Source: Halalkalicoccus paucihalophilus
GTDB taxonomy: Archaea > Halobacteriota > Halobacteria > Halobacteriales > Halalkalicoccaceae
Assembly: GCF_001593955.1 (NCBI RefSeq)
Contig: NZ_LTAZ01000002.1
Location: 1-64,000 of the forward strand
DNA: 64,000 nt
Reading direction: 5' to 3'
Shown here in pieces: positions 52,736 to 61,433 of this stretch. The notes under the pieces were generated by a model. The model saw nothing but the letters and a program-made list of their open reading frames with translations, had not been told where the DNA came from and did no database searches. The first letter of the stretch is position 1. Each line of letters begins with the position of its first letter. The translations under genes and the position numbers were made by a program.

Positions 52736-53774
52736 ATGGTAGCTGCTACCGTACTACAGTCCATGTTCGAGGACATGGTGACGGCCCGATACTACGAGGA
52801 GCGCCTTCAGGAGGAGTACCTAGAGGGAAAACAGCCCGCGTTCGACATCTCTGCGGGGCCGATCCCCGGAGAGTTGCACCTCGCGGCCGGCCACGAGGCC
52901 GCCGCGGCCGGGGTCTGTCGGCACCTCCACGAGGACGACGTAGTGACGGCGCCGCATCGACCCCACCACGTCGCCATCGCGAGGGGCGTCGATCTGAATC
53001 GGATGACCGCTGAGATCTTCGGCCGGGAGACGGGACTGAGCAGCGGCAAGGGCGGGCACATGCACCTGTTCGACCCCGAGGTCAACTTCGCGTGCAGCGG
53101 CATCATCGCCCAAGGCTGTCCACCGGCGGTCGGGGCGGGACTCGCCGCGAAGCGGCGAAACACCGACAGCCTGGCGGTCGCCTTCCTCGGTGAGGGCGCG
53201 ATCAGTCAGGGGCCTTTCTCGAATCGCTCAACCTCGCGGCGGTTCACGACCTGCCGGTCGTCTTCGTGATCGAGGACAACGACTGGGCGATCAGCATGCC
53301 CAAGGACCGCGTGACCGACGTCGCCGACGGTTCCCGCCGGGCGGGCGGGTTCGACATGCCGGGCGTCCGCGTCGAGTGCGACGACGCCGTGGCGGTCCAC
53401 GACGCCGTGAGGGAGGCGATCGGACGTGCGAGGGACGGCAACGGCCCGACGCTGCTGGAGGTACAGGTCCACAGACGGATGGGCCACTTCATGGGCGATC
53501 CCCAGAGCTACCGGCCCGACGAGGACAGCGAGGCCGCACAGAACCGGGACTCGATCGAGCGCCTCGCCGCTGATCTCCGAGATCGGGGCGTCGACGAGGG
53601 GGCGCTTGAGGAGATCCGCGAGGAGGCTCGCGAGCGCGTCGACGAGGCCATCGGGTGGGCGAAAGAGCAACCCGAACCCGAGCCCGACGCGGCCTACGAG
53701 GACGTCTTCGTCAACCCGCCGTCGGGCGTGACGACCGAGGAACCGACCCACGAGCTCGCCGGGGTGACGACTGA
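52736..53774 (+). pseudogene. 2-oxoacid dehydrogenase E1 alpha, frameshifted
   Basis: Two parts in different frames. The first (from the ATG at 52736) gives the start and the ThDP motif up to LGEGAISQG. The second part, in another frame, begins FLESLNLAAVHDLPVVFVIED and continues to NPPSGVTTEEPTHELAG. The break is in the G-run at 53209-53212; one more G would give the normal SQGAFLES. A second missing G at 53761-53764 would end the protein LAGGDD with a 4-base overlap to E1 beta. The rebuilt protein is about 346 residues, normal for E1 alpha. It decarboxylates a 2-oxoacid with ThDP. Confidence 0.85.
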
Positions 53775-54805
53775 TGGCGCAGGAAGAACGACAGCAGGCG
53801 ATCGAACGGGAACTGACGATGAGCCGCGCGATGGTCGAGGCGATCGCCCACGAGATGCGCGCGCACGACGAAGTCTTCTACATGGGCGAGGACGTCGCCG
53901 ACTACGGCGGCATCTTCGACTCAACCGAGGGCCTGCTCTCCGAGTTCGGTCACGATCGGGTCATGGACATCCCGATCAGCGAGACGGCCTACCTCGGTGC
54001 GGCCGTCGGCGCCGCTCAACACGGAATGCGCCCGATCGCTGAGCTGATGTTCGTCGACTTCTTCGGCGTCGCGATGGACCAGATCTACAACCAGATGGCG
54101 AAGAATACCTACATGAGCGGCGGGGCGGTGAACGTCCCGATGGTCCTGACCGCAGCGGTGGGTGGGACCTACAACGACGCCGCCCAGCACTCCCAGACGC
54201 TCTACGGTACCTTCGCCCATATGCCGGGGATGAAGGTCGTCGTCCCCTCGACGGCCTACGACGCGAAGGGGCTGATGCACAACGCGATCCGAGACGACGA
54301 CCCGGTGGTGTACATGTTCCACAAGCGCCTGATGGGGATCGGGTGGATGCCCGCCCCCGACGGGCCCAAAACCCCGGTCCCCGAGGAGGACTACACCATT
54401 CCCTTCGGAAGCGCCGACGTCAAACGCGAGGGCGGGGACGTCACCGTCGTCACGCTGGGTCTGCACGTCCACCGGGCGCTCGAGGCCGCCGAGAGACTCG
54501 CTGAGGACGGTATCGACACGGAGGTGATCGACCTCCGAACGCTTGTGCCCCTCGATACGGAGACGGTCCGCGAATCCGTCGCGAAGACGGGTCGGCTGGT
54601 CGTCGTCGACGAGGACTACCGCTCGTTCGGCGTCACCGGAGAAATCGTCGCCCGCGTGGCCGAGGGGTCGCTCTCGGATCTGGAGGCCGTCGAGCGCGTC
54701 GCCGTCCCGGACGTGCCGATCCCCTACGCGCGCCCGATGGAGGGCAAAGTCATCCCAGGCGTCGAGGACATCGAGACCGCCGTCCGAAACGTCGACTCGA
54801 AATGA
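53774..54805 (+). CDS. 2-oxoacid dehydrogenase E1 beta subunit
   Basis: 343 residues, a complete E1 beta of the pyruvate/acetoin/branched-chain type. Typical parts are TMSRAMVEAIAHEMRAHDEVF, MGEDVADYGGIF, and IDLRTLVPLDTETV. It supports the alpha chain in ThDP binding. Its start overlaps the likely E1 alpha stop, and its stop overlaps the lipoyl protein start (ATGA). Confidence 0.92.
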   Translation: MAQEERQQAIERELTMSRAMVEAIAHEMRAHDEVFYMGEDVADYGGIFDSTEGLLSEFGHDRVMDIPISETAYLGAAVGAAQHGMRPIAELMFVDFFGVAMDQIYNQMAKNTYMSGGAVNVPMVLTAAVGGTYNDAAQHSQTLYGTFAHMPGMKVVVPSTAYDAKGLMHNAIRDDDPVVYMFHKRLMGIGWMPAPDGPKTPVPEEDYTIPFGSADVKREGGDVTVVTLGLHVHRALEAAERLAEDGIDTEVIDLRTLVPLDTETVRESVAKTGRLVVVDEDYRSFGVTGEIVARVAEGSLSDLEAVERVAVPDVPIPYARPMEGKVIPGVEDIETAVRNVDSK

Positions 54806-55068
54806 GCGCGAGCGACGACCGCGTGGCCGTCGAGGCCGCCGCCGCCGTCTGGCCCGACGACGTCGACGAGGAGGAGGGTGTCGTCGTCAACTGGTTCGCG
54901 CGGGAAGGGCGGATCGTCACCGAGGGCGAACCCGTCTGCGAGATCCAGATCGAGAAGGTCGACGTCGACGTGCCGGCACCAGTCGGTGGCGAACTCGTCG
55001 AGATCGTCCTCGCGGAGGACGCCGAGTGTACCCGCGACTCGATCCTCGGGTGGATCGACCCCGAGTGA
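54802..55068 (+). CDS. Stand-alone lipoyl-domain protein
   Basis: 88 residues forming one lipoyl/biotinyl domain. The modified lysine should be Lys52 in CEIQIEKVDVDVPAP (position of the DKA turn). There is no E2 acyltransferase core and no E1-binding domain. It overlaps E1 beta by four bases, so it is probably the swinging-arm carrier for this E1 complex. E2 core and E3 must come from elsewhere. Confidence 0.85.
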   Translation: MSASDDRVAVEAAAAVWPDDVDEEEGVVVNWFAREGRIVTEGEPVCEIQIEKVDVDVPAPVGGELVEIVLAEDAECTRDSILGWIDPE

Positions 55069-55291
55069 TAGGGTTGACGAAGCGAGATCGGGTTCGAACG
55101 CCTCGTGGCAGACCTGCTTTTGGTCCAGCTTTTACTGCGCTCGTTCACTTCGCTCACTCGCTGGCAAAAGCTGGATGCGGGGATCGGATTTGAACAACGC
55201 CCGAGAACCCGCTCGCTTCGCTCGCGGAACCTCAGTCTAATTCAAACCCTCGTGCGATTGCTGCCGCTTACGATTTTGCTCGCGGCAGCAA
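55069..55291. repeat. Repeat-rich gap between the lipoyl gene and tRNA-Leu
   Basis: No gene seen. Holds two inverted repeats: CCAGCTTTT (55125-55133) with AAAAGCTGG (55166-55174), and TTGCTGCCGC (55258-55267) with GCGGCAGCAA (55282-55291). It also contains tRNA-like T-arm fragments; 55175-55195 nearly matches the end of the adjacent tRNA (55291-55312). The second hairpin could terminate the E1/lipoyl operon. The mix resembles haloarchaeal dispersed repeats near tRNA genes. Confidence 0.6.
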
Positions 55292-55376
55292 TGCGCGGGA
55301 CCGGATTTGAACCGGCGGACCCCTACGGGACAGCGTCCTAAGCGCTGCGCCTTTGGCCTAGCTCGGCAACCCGCGC
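55292..55376 (-). tRNA. tRNA-Leu, anticodon UAG
   Basis: 85 bases on the minus strand. Acceptor stem GCGCGGG/CCCGCGC with discriminator A, anticodon stem CAGCG/CGCTG around loop CTTAGGA, giving anticodon TAG at 55338-55340 (reads CUA). A long variable arm (TCCCGTAGGGG) marks class II tRNA, and the T-arm has GTTCAAAT. No intron, and the CCA tail is not encoded. Confidence 0.97.
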
Positions 55377-55446
55377 GCATCCCTCACTTCCGGCGAGCAA
55401 ACCAAAAACCCGTCGCTGTTCACTCGATCCTCCCGCTTCGATTCCC

Positions 55447-56130
55447 CTAGAGACCCAGCGCCTCGACCAGGTCGTCGAAGCGCTCGATCACCAGATCCGG
55501 TTCGCCGCCGAAGGGTTCCCACGGCGACCCCTTCCGGTCGACCCACACCGACTGCATTCCGGCGTGGGCCGCCCCCATCACGTCGAACCATCCCGCGGTG
55601 ACGTGCGCGATCTCGTCGATGGGGGTTCCCGTCCGTGCCGCGGCGTGGCGATAGAGGTCGGCGGCCGGTTTGAACGTCCGGATCTCGTCGGCACTGATCG
55701 TGTCCGCGAGGAGATCGCCGATCTCGGCGTGTTCAACCATCGAATCGAGCATTTCTGGATTGCCGTTCGAGACGACGTAGGGGTCGAATCCCCCATTACG
55801 GAGGCGCTCGATGCCCTCGCGGACGTCGTCGAACACATCGAGTTCGTGATACACCGCGAGGATCTCGTCGCGCTCCTCGGTCGAGAGGTCGACCCCGTGG
55901 GCGTCGAGGGCATACTGGAGCGCATCGCGGTTCATCTCGTAGAACGGTTGGTAGGCGTCGATCTGGTTCGCGACGAACGTGTATTCGAGCGAACGGGCCC
56001 GCCAGAGCTTCGAGACCGGCTCGGGATCGTCGACGCGCTCTTTGAGGGCGACTTCGGCGGCATCGACGTCGACCAGCGTGCTGTAGGAGTCGAACGTGAC
56101 CGTCGTGACGCGCTCGGGGTCGAACGACAT
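55447..56130 (-). CDS. HAD-type hydrolase (type II haloacid dehalogenase-like)
   Basis: 227 residues. The nucleophile aspartate is in TVTFDSYSTLVDV, the threonine/serine motif in YVVSNGNPEML, the lysine in RTFKPAADLYRHA, and the acidic end in VTAGWFDVMGAAHAGM. The set fits type II 2-haloacid dehalogenases, though real substrates may be phosphorylated compounds. Start chosen at 56130 (MSFDPERVTTV). Confidence 0.87.
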   Translation of the reverse strand: MSFDPERVTTVTFDSYSTLVDVDAAEVALKERVDDPEPVSKLWRARSLEYTFVANQIDAYQPFYEMNRDALQYALDAHGVDLSTEERDEILAVYHELDVFDDVREGIERLRNGGFDPYVVSNGNPEMLDSMVEHAEIGDLLADTISADEIRTFKPAADLYRHAAARTGTPIDEIAHVTAGWFDVMGAAHAGMQSVWVDRKGSPWEPFGGEPDLVIERFDDLVEALGL

Positions 56131-56259
56131 ACCGGAGGGGACGCGGGCCATCCCCATAATTCCCGCGTCGCTTCCGTGAAACGGGGCGAAGCGAGGGGAG
56201 GGCAGGACGAACGAGGGGGTGGTCAGACGGTTTAAATCCGGTGACGACCAATCCCCTCC

Positions 56260-56568
56260 GTGTACCGCGCGAGCGACCGGTTACAGAACGAGTGCTGGCT
56301 TGCTGACCTCGGGCGAGCGGCCGACGAACTCGATCTCGGGAGCGACGTCCGCTCGGTCGCGGAGGACCTCTTCCTCTCGACGGCTCCCGACGCCGAGCGG
56401 TCGAAACCCGCCGCGATCGCCGCGAGCCTCTACGCCGGGGGATTGATCGCGGGCGACCGCCGCTCGCAGGGAGCGGTCGCGGAGGCGGTGGGCGTGACCC
56501 GACTGACCGTCCAGAACCGATGGAAGCCGCTTCTCGAAGAGGCGGGTCTCGATCCGCCGACGTGGTGA
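56260..56568 (+). CDS. Mini TFB-like (single cyclin-fold) protein
   Basis: 102 residues from a GTG. The helical pattern AAIAASLYAGGLIAGDRRSQ followed by VAEAVGVTRLTVQNRWKPLL resembles the second cyclin repeat of archaeal TFB (transcription factor B). It lacks the zinc ribbon and first cyclin repeat. It may be a promoter-specific variant or modulator of transcription. The evidence is fold-level only. Confidence 0.7.
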   Translation: MYRASDRLQNECWLADLGRAADELDLGSDVRSVAEDLFLSTAPDAERSKPAAIAASLYAGGLIAGDRRSQGAVAEAVGVTRLTVQNRWKPLLEEAGLDPPTW

Positions 56569-56579
56569 GTGGGTGCTGG

Positions 56580-57068
56580 CTATCGCGTCCGACCGCGCCC
56601 CTCGCGCTCGGGTGTGAGGGCGCCGTGTTCGTCGATCTCGCCGTCGACGATCCGCGTACTCGAGATGATGTCGTCGTCCTCGGCACGCAGGTGATCGACG
56701 ACGACGAGTTCGAGGGGATCATGGCCCCGCTCGCGTCGGCGGTCGTTGATGCGTTCGCCGCCCTCGATCGTCTCGGGGGAGACGACCAGCGCGTCGAAGC
56801 GGGGCTGGGTGGCGATACCCGTCGGTTCCTCGAGTTTCAGTACCTCGTACTCGCGACCGTGCTCGTCGGCGAGCGCCGCGAGTTCGGCCTCGAGGTCGGC
56901 CTTTCGCTCCTCGAAGGGTCGGACGTAGCGGTCCTCTCGACGGGTCTTGGGTGCGAGTTCATCGCTCGTGAGGCCGACGGTAACGTCACCGAGTTCGAAC
57001 GCGCGCTCGAAAAGGGCGCGATGGCCGTCGTGTACGGGGTCGAACGTCCCACCCAGCGCAACCTGCAT
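56580..57068 (-). CDS. coaD: Phosphopantetheine adenylyltransferase
   Basis: 162 residues, archaeal nucleotidyltransferase type. The nucleotide-binding GGTFDPVHDGHRALFERAF is complete, with the signature DIISSTRIVDGEI near the end. It transfers AMP to 4'-phosphopantetheine, the penultimate step to coenzyme A. Confidence 0.92.
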   Translation of the reverse strand: MQVALGGTFDPVHDGHRALFERAFELGDVTVGLTSDELAPKTRREDRYVRPFEERKADLEAELAALADEHGREYEVLKLEEPTGIATQPRFDALVVSPETIEGGERINDRRRERGHDPLELVVVDHLRAEDDDIISSTRIVDGEIDEHGALTPEREGRGRTR

Positions 57069-57110
57069 ACCGGGGCGATGTGATCCGGTGGCTTAGTGGC
57101 TTCGGAACGG

Positions 57111-57695
57111 CTACTCGTCGGTCCGCTCGGTGTCGTCTTCGGGATCCTCCGCTACTCCAGTCCGCTCGTCGTCACCGGCGTTAGCGTCCGCGGATTCGTC
57201 GGTGTCGTCGACGGTGATAGTGATCGGCCTGCTCGTCTCGTCCTCGCGCTCGTCCTCCGTGAGGTACTGATCGAGGTTGAACACCGTGTTGAGTTCGTCC
57301 TGGACCTGATGGACGATTCCGCCGACGAGTTCGCTGGGTGCGATCGCGGTGTACTCGTAGGGGTTGTTGCCCGCACCCTCGCTTTCGCGCTTCTCCCGGG
57401 AGACGTTGCCCTCCTCGTTGAGTTCCGCGAGCGCCTCGCGGACGGTGCTTGGGTACAGCCCGGTCCCCGAGGCGATCTCCTCGCTCGTCGAACCGGGGTA
57501 CTGGCGCAGATAGACGTAGATCCGCGCCCGGGTTTCCGTGTCGAGCACCCACGCCAACAGGTCGACGATCCCCTTATCGAACTCCTCGACCGCGCGATCC
57601 GCCCCCTCCCCGATACGGGTTCTCGCGTCCGTTCCGTCCTCCGAGTCGACCGTTACCGGGATCTCCTCGCCGTCCTCCGAGTCGTTTTCGGACAT
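57111..57695 (-). CDS. Winged-helix transcription regulator
   Basis: 194 residues. The core at 45-105 is a winged helix, with TRARIYVYLRQYPGSTSEE and GLYPSTVREALAELNEEGNV. Both ends are acidic and disordered. It lies downstream of gshA in the same direction, 45 bases apart; it could control thiol metabolism, but that is contextual. Confidence 0.8.
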   Translation of the reverse strand: MSENDSEDGEEIPVTVDSEDGTDARTRIGEGADRAVEEFDKGIVDLLAWVLDTETRARIYVYLRQYPGSTSEEIASGTGLYPSTVREALAELNEEGNVSREKRESEGAGNNPYEYTAIAPSELVGGIVHQVQDELNTVFNLDQYLTEDEREDETSRPITITVDDTDESADANAGDDERTGVAEDPEDDTERTDE

Positions 57696-57740
57696 GTCCT
57701 CTCTGGAAGGACGAAAGCCGGCCCCGGTAAAAAGTCTTGT

Positions 57741-58826
57741 CTACAGGACGAGCGACTCGTAGAGCGCCTCGGGACCCGATTCCTCACGGATCCGACGCTG
57801 ACGCGCCGACCCGCTCTCGGCGTCGTAGATCCGCCCGATACCCTCGACTCCGAGGCGGTCACACTCCCGGTCGACGACCTCACCCAGCGAGACGGTTCCC
57901 GACAGGTCCCGGTCGATGAAGGAGGCCTCGTGACCGGAGCGCATCGCGCGCCACTTGTTCTCGTCGAGGAGTTCCCGGCGGTGGTCGTACCCCGCGGCCT
58001 GCGGGTCCGCGCGGTCCTCGTAGCGTTCCGCGAGGTCCACTACTAGCGCGTGGACGTACTCGACGAACGCCAGCACGCGCTCGGGGTCGGCCTGCCCGTC
58101 CGGGGTGCGGACCTCGACGGTGCCGTGATCGGAGTGGGGTCGCACGTCGTACCAGAGTTCGCCCCGGTCGTTGATCGACCCCTGCTCGACCATCAGGCGC
58201 TCGAAGGCGGCGAACTCCTCGAAGTCCGAAAAGCCGGTCGGCATCCCGGTGTTCGGTAGCCCCTCGAATATCTTCGCCCGTGCCGAGGCCAGCCCCGTGT
58301 CGAAGCCGTTCCAGTAGGGGGAATTGGCCGACAGCGCGAGCATAATGGGTAAAAACCAGCGGACCTCGTTTGCGATCCAGGTCGCCTTGTCGGCGTCGTC
58401 GACCCCGACGTGGACGTGCAGGCCTGCGGTGGTGTTTCGGTGCTGGGGGTACTGTATCCGGTCGAGTTGGGAGCGATAGCGGGGTTTCTCGGCGTGGTCG
58501 AGTTCGCGCCACTTCGCGGTGGGGTGCAGACCGGCGGCGGCGATCCGATAGCCGTGTTCTTCCGCATAGCCGACGAGCGTTTCCCGGACCTCGCCGAGGA
58601 CCTCGCCGGCCTCCGAAAGCGACCCGATGACGGGTGTCTGGGTCTCGATCACGCATTTGAACAGCTCGTGATCGAGCCGGTCCTCGAGGATTCCGGGGGG
58701 TTCGTTCGCGTAGACCAGTTCGTCGGTGCCCGAAACGGGTCGGCCCGACTCGTCGACGACGAAAAATTCCTCTTCGATCCCCAAGGTGCCCATCCGCACG
58801 AAGTTCTCGGCCGAACCCGTCTCCAT
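57741..58826 (-). CDS. gshA: Glutamate-cysteine ligase
   Basis: 361 residues of the YbdK-like/GCS2 carboxylate-amine ligase family, starting [15 protein letters not shown] after a short leader. Other motifs: [16 protein letters not shown] and [13 protein letters not shown]. In haloarchaea this enzyme makes gamma-glutamylcysteine, the main low-mass thiol. TATA-like ATTTATTC at 58849-58857 sits about 25 bases upstream. Confidence 0.88.
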   Translation of the reverse strand: METGSAENFVRMGTLGIEEEFFVVDESGRPVSGTDELVYANEPPGILEDRLDHELFKCVIETQTPVIGSLSEAGEVLGEVRETLVGYAEEHGYRIAAAGLHPTAKWRELDHAEKPRYRSQLDRIQYPQHRNTTAGLHVHVGVDDADKATWIANEVRWFLPIMLALSANSPYWNGFDTGLASARAKIFEGLPNTGMPTGFSDFEEFAAFERLMVEQGSINDRGELWYDVRPHSDHGTVEVRTPDGQADPERVLAFVEYVHALVVDLAERYEDRADPQAAGYDHRRELLDENKWRAMRSGHEASFIDRDLSGTVSLGEVVDRECDRLGVEGIGRIYDAESGSARQRRIREESGPEALYESLVL

Positions 58827-58848
58827 CGGAACCGGGTTCGGCCCCCGC

Positions 58849-58857
58849 GAATAAATA
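58849..58857 (-). promoter_or_regulatory. TATA-like box for gshA
   Basis: TATTTATTC on the minus strand, about 25-30 bases before the ATG at 58826. Confidence 0.5.
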
Positions 58858-58899
58858 GCCCCTGTTATAGCCTCACGCGAGCACCGACCGCGACCGAAG

Positions 58900-59529
58900 C
58901 TACCGCGACCGGGCGACCACCGCGAGGTGATCCTCGTGATAGGGCTCCATTCGCTCGGTTTCAAGGATCTCGTACCCTTTCGAGAGTCGATCCAACACGT
59001 CCGGAAACACGTCCTCGGGATCGCGGGTCACGTCCTCGCTTCGGGCCTTGATCGCCGCGAGCAGTCGCCCCTCGTCGGCGAGGAACTCCCGATTGCGAAG
59101 CGCCACGTCGGCTTGCCCGCGCGTCGCCACGTCCTGGATCACGGCGTCGACGTCGCGTTCGACGACGTGGGCGTAGGTCTCTGGCTTCCGGGCGTCCTTC
59201 AGCAGAGGGAAGAGGTTTTTTCGATCTTCGGCGACGCCCACCAGATCCCGCACGGGGCGGGGCGCGAACTCGACGGCGTAGGTCGGCCCCGAGAAGTCCG
59301 CGACGTGGCTCACGGTCGTACCGCTTGCGGCCCCGAGATAGAGGACTGTAGGTTCGTCGGGGACACCGGGATCCATCCCCGTTTCGAGCATTGCACCCAG
59401 TTTCGATCGGGTGGGGTCCCACGCGCGCCATCCGTCCTCAACCGGCTCGCCGTAGACGGGCGTCCCTCGTGTGGCGAGGCGCTCTCGCCCGTCGATCTCG
59501 CGGCGCTCGATTCCTGCGGGAAGGCTCAT
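58900..59529 (-). CDS. flpA: Fibrillarin-like rRNA/tRNA 2'-O-methyltransferase
   Basis: 209 residues. SAM site [19 protein letters not shown] and the family's [14 protein letters not shown] are clear. With Nop5 and L7Ae it methylates RNA guided by C/D-box RNAs. It overlaps the nop5 gene by four bases, and this pairing is typical in archaea. Confidence 0.95.
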   Translation of the reverse strand: MSLPAGIERREIDGRERLATRGTPVYGEPVEDGWRAWDPTRSKLGAMLETGMDPGVPDEPTVLYLGAASGTTVSHVADFSGPTYAVEFAPRPVRDLVGVAEDRKNLFPLLKDARKPETYAHVVERDVDAVIQDVATRGQADVALRNREFLADEGRLLAAIKARSEDVTRDPEDVFPDVLDRLSKGYEILETERMEPYHEDHLAVVARSR

Positions 59530-60356
59530 GACTCCTCCCGCGCCCGGATGGTCGCGATACGCTCGTCGAGTTCGGCGTCGAGTTCGGGCCGGCGATCCCC
59601 CGCGTAGTGGTCGACCCGAGCGGCGATGGTGAGCTTTCCGGCGAGCGCGCGGGCGGCCGAGCCCCGGTCCTCGGGACGGGTCCCGTGAACGTACTCGTGG
59701 GTGTAGATGATCCCGTGTTTCGGCGAGGGTGCGTGCCCTCGGAGATGCGCGAACAGCGCCTCTTCCGCACCGAGTACCTGCAGCGTCCCGCTCGGTTTCT
59801 TCGCCAACTCGCCCAACCCGCCGGCCAGGGCGATCAGGCGCGCCGCCAACACGGGCCCCGCGAGCGCCGCGAGGTTCGGCGCGATGGTCGGCGTGGCTCG
59901 CTCGATGAACTCCCGCAGCGCGTCGGCCTCGTTGGCCAACCCAGAAACCCGCGACGCCAGCGCGATCGCACGTTCCTCGACCGGCGTCTCAGCCTCACGG
60001 TCGGCCAGCCCGCGGGCGTACTCGATTCCAGTACCCGACTCCGAGAAGAGGCTGCCGCCCCACTCCCCCACCCGCTCTGCGAGTTCGTTCGCCACTCGAT
60101 CCGCGTCGTCCATCGCCCTCACGGCGTGAACGAGTTGGGCGTCGTCGGCGCGTTCGCGTTCGCGGACCTCCGCCCGGGCGGCCCCGAGCGTCGCTTCGTG
60201 GAGGCGCTCGTAATACTCCTCGTCGTCGGAAGCGAACCCGCTCTCGACGGCCACCGCCGGCCACTCCTCGGGAGCGTCGGCGCTCCCCTCCCGAACCGCG
60301 CGAGCGGCTCCCTCGCGGTCGTCGGGATCGATATCGGCGAACCATCCCTTGCTCAT
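59526..60356 (-). CDS. nop5: Nop5/Nop56-like C/D-box RNP protein
   Basis: 276 residues. Recognisable Nop-domain core: LAGPVLAARLIALAGGLGEL and KKPSGTLQVLGAEEALF followed by HGIIYTHEYVHG. Shorter than eukaryotic Nop56. Its C-terminal part joins fibrillarin on the guide RNA. Overlaps flpA at 59526-59529. A TTTACC box (60386-60391) is about 30 bases upstream. Confidence 0.93.
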   Translation of the reverse strand: MSKGWFADIDPDDREGAARAVREGSADAPEEWPAVAVESGFASDDEEYYERLHEATLGAARAEVRERERADDAQLVHAVRAMDDADRVANELAERVGEWGGSLFSESGTGIEYARGLADREAETPVEERAIALASRVSGLANEADALREFIERATPTIAPNLAALAGPVLAARLIALAGGLGELAKKPSGTLQVLGAEEALFAHLRGHAPSPKHGIIYTHEYVHGTRPEDRGSAARALAGKLTIAARVDHYAGDRRPELDAELDERIATIRAREES

Positions 60357-60423
60357 GGGGCCGCCTACTCCTCGAATCGGGTAAACCCCTCCGACTTATG
60401 GGTCCTAGCAGCGAATTCGGAGC

Positions 60424-60843
60424 ATGGAACTCGTCGCCGCGAACGGGAGCAACCGCGAATACGCCGTTTCGCTGCTCGAAGCGAGCGGCCTCCCGATCGA
60501 CCTCGACGGAGCCGAGGTCTACGTCGCCCGCAGGGGCGGGAACCGCGTCGGCTGTGGTGGTCTCGAAGTCCACGGGTCCGACGCCCTGTTGCGATCGATC
60601 GCCGTCGATTCCGTGGTCCGTGGCGAGGGCTACGGAAGCGAGATCACCGACCGGCTGTGTGCGATCGCCGCCGATCGGGGCGTCTCGGGGCTCTACCTGC
60701 TGACGACGACTGCAGCGGGGTTTTTCGAGAACCGGAGTTTCGAGCGGATCGACCGGGAGCGGGTTCCCGACCCCATCGCGCGGACGAGCCAGTTCACGAC
60801 GACGTGTCCCGCGAGTGCGACCTGTATGCGCCGCGTCCGCTAA
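60424..60843 (+). CDS. GNAT acetyltransferase, ArsN2-like
   Basis: 139 residues. The acetyl-CoA loop is VVRGEGYGSEI, followed by LYLLTTTAAGFFENRSF and the ArsN2-type ending TTTCPASATCMRR. ArsN2 family members help arsenic resistance through N-acetylation of arsenic-containing compounds such as arsinothricin; activity here is not proven. No arsenic genes lie next to it. Confidence 0.75.
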   Translation: MELVAANGSNREYAVSLLEASGLPIDLDGAEVYVARRGGNRVGCGGLEVHGSDALLRSIAVDSVVRGEGYGSEITDRLCAIAADRGVSGLYLLTTTAAGFFENRSFERIDRERVPDPIARTSQFTTTCPASATCMRRVR

Positions 60844-61017
60844 CTACGCCATCCGTTCGAAGGGCTCCTCGCAACCGTGACAGAAGTGCATCGACCGACA
60901 GAGCGACGGCCCCTTCGGGTGTTCACGCTCGGTATCGGTCGACCCGCAGTAAGGACACTCCGCGGGGCCTGCCCCGTCCGCCTCGCCGGTCGTAACGCTT
61001 GGATCGAGTCGCCTCAT
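60844..61017 (-). CDS. Zinc-ribbon protein of the phenylacetate epoxygenase operon
   Basis: 57 residues: ECPYCGSTDTEREHPKGP then LCRSMHFCHGCEEPFERM, four cysteines in the pattern found at the C-terminus of bacterial PaaD. Here it is a separate gene overlapping paaD by four bases. It likely completes PaaD in Fe-S or assembly duty. Confidence 0.8.
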   Translation of the reverse strand: MRRLDPSVTTGEADGAGPAECPYCGSTDTEREHPKGPSLCRSMHFCHGCEEPFERMA

Positions 61018-61433
61018 ATGCTGAGCCCGAACTCCCGGAGATCCTCCTTTCCAGCCTCGCTCACCATCTCGAGGGTCCACTCGGGGCTCCAGACGAGGCT
61101 TACCTCGGCCGAATCGATTCCTTCCGCTGTGGCGGCAGCCTCGCGGATATCTCCTTTGAGCATCGAGCGGGCCGGACAGCCGGTGTAAGTGAGCGTCATC
61201 GTCACGACAGCGTTCGTCTTTCCGTCGATCTCCCCGATTCGAACCCCGTAGATCAGCCCCAGATCCACGACGCTGATCGGCATCTCGGGGTCCTCCACCG
61301 CGGAGAGCGCGTCCCATACCCGTCGCTCGATCCCCGTCGCGTCCTCACCCGTCTTCGGGAACTCCTCGTGGCCCTCGCCCGATACGTAGTCGGTATACGC
61401 ACACGCGGTCGGGCTCGGTCGCTCGCTGCTCAC
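61014..61433 (-). CDS. paaD: Phenylacetyl-CoA epoxygenase PaaD (DUF59/MIP18 domain only)
   Basis: 139 residues with the MIP18/DUF59 pattern: VWDALSAVEDPEMPISVVDL and MTLTYTGCPARSML. Bacterial PaaD is about 160-170 residues and also has a zinc ribbon at its end, which is here a separate gene. It probably helps iron-sulfur or di-iron maturation of the epoxygenase. ATGA overlaps both neighbours. Confidence 0.88.
   Translation of the reverse strand: MSSERPSPTACAYTDYVSGEGHEEFPKTGEDATGIERRVWDALSAVEDPEMPISVVDLGLIYGVRIGEIDGKTNAVVTMTLTYTGCPARSMLKGDIREAAATAEGIDSAEVSLVWSPEWTLEMVSEAGKEDLREFGLSI

Noticed and set aside
53774..54042. E1 alpha frame running on past the E1 beta start
   Set aside because: The readthrough becomes Arg-rich low-quality sequence overlapping E1 beta; a missing G near 53761 explains it better.
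55085..55260. Possible additional tRNA genes near tRNA-Leu
   Set aside because: T-arm-like pieces (GGGTTCGAAC, GGATTTGAAC, TTCAAACCC) have no matching stems or anticodon arm.
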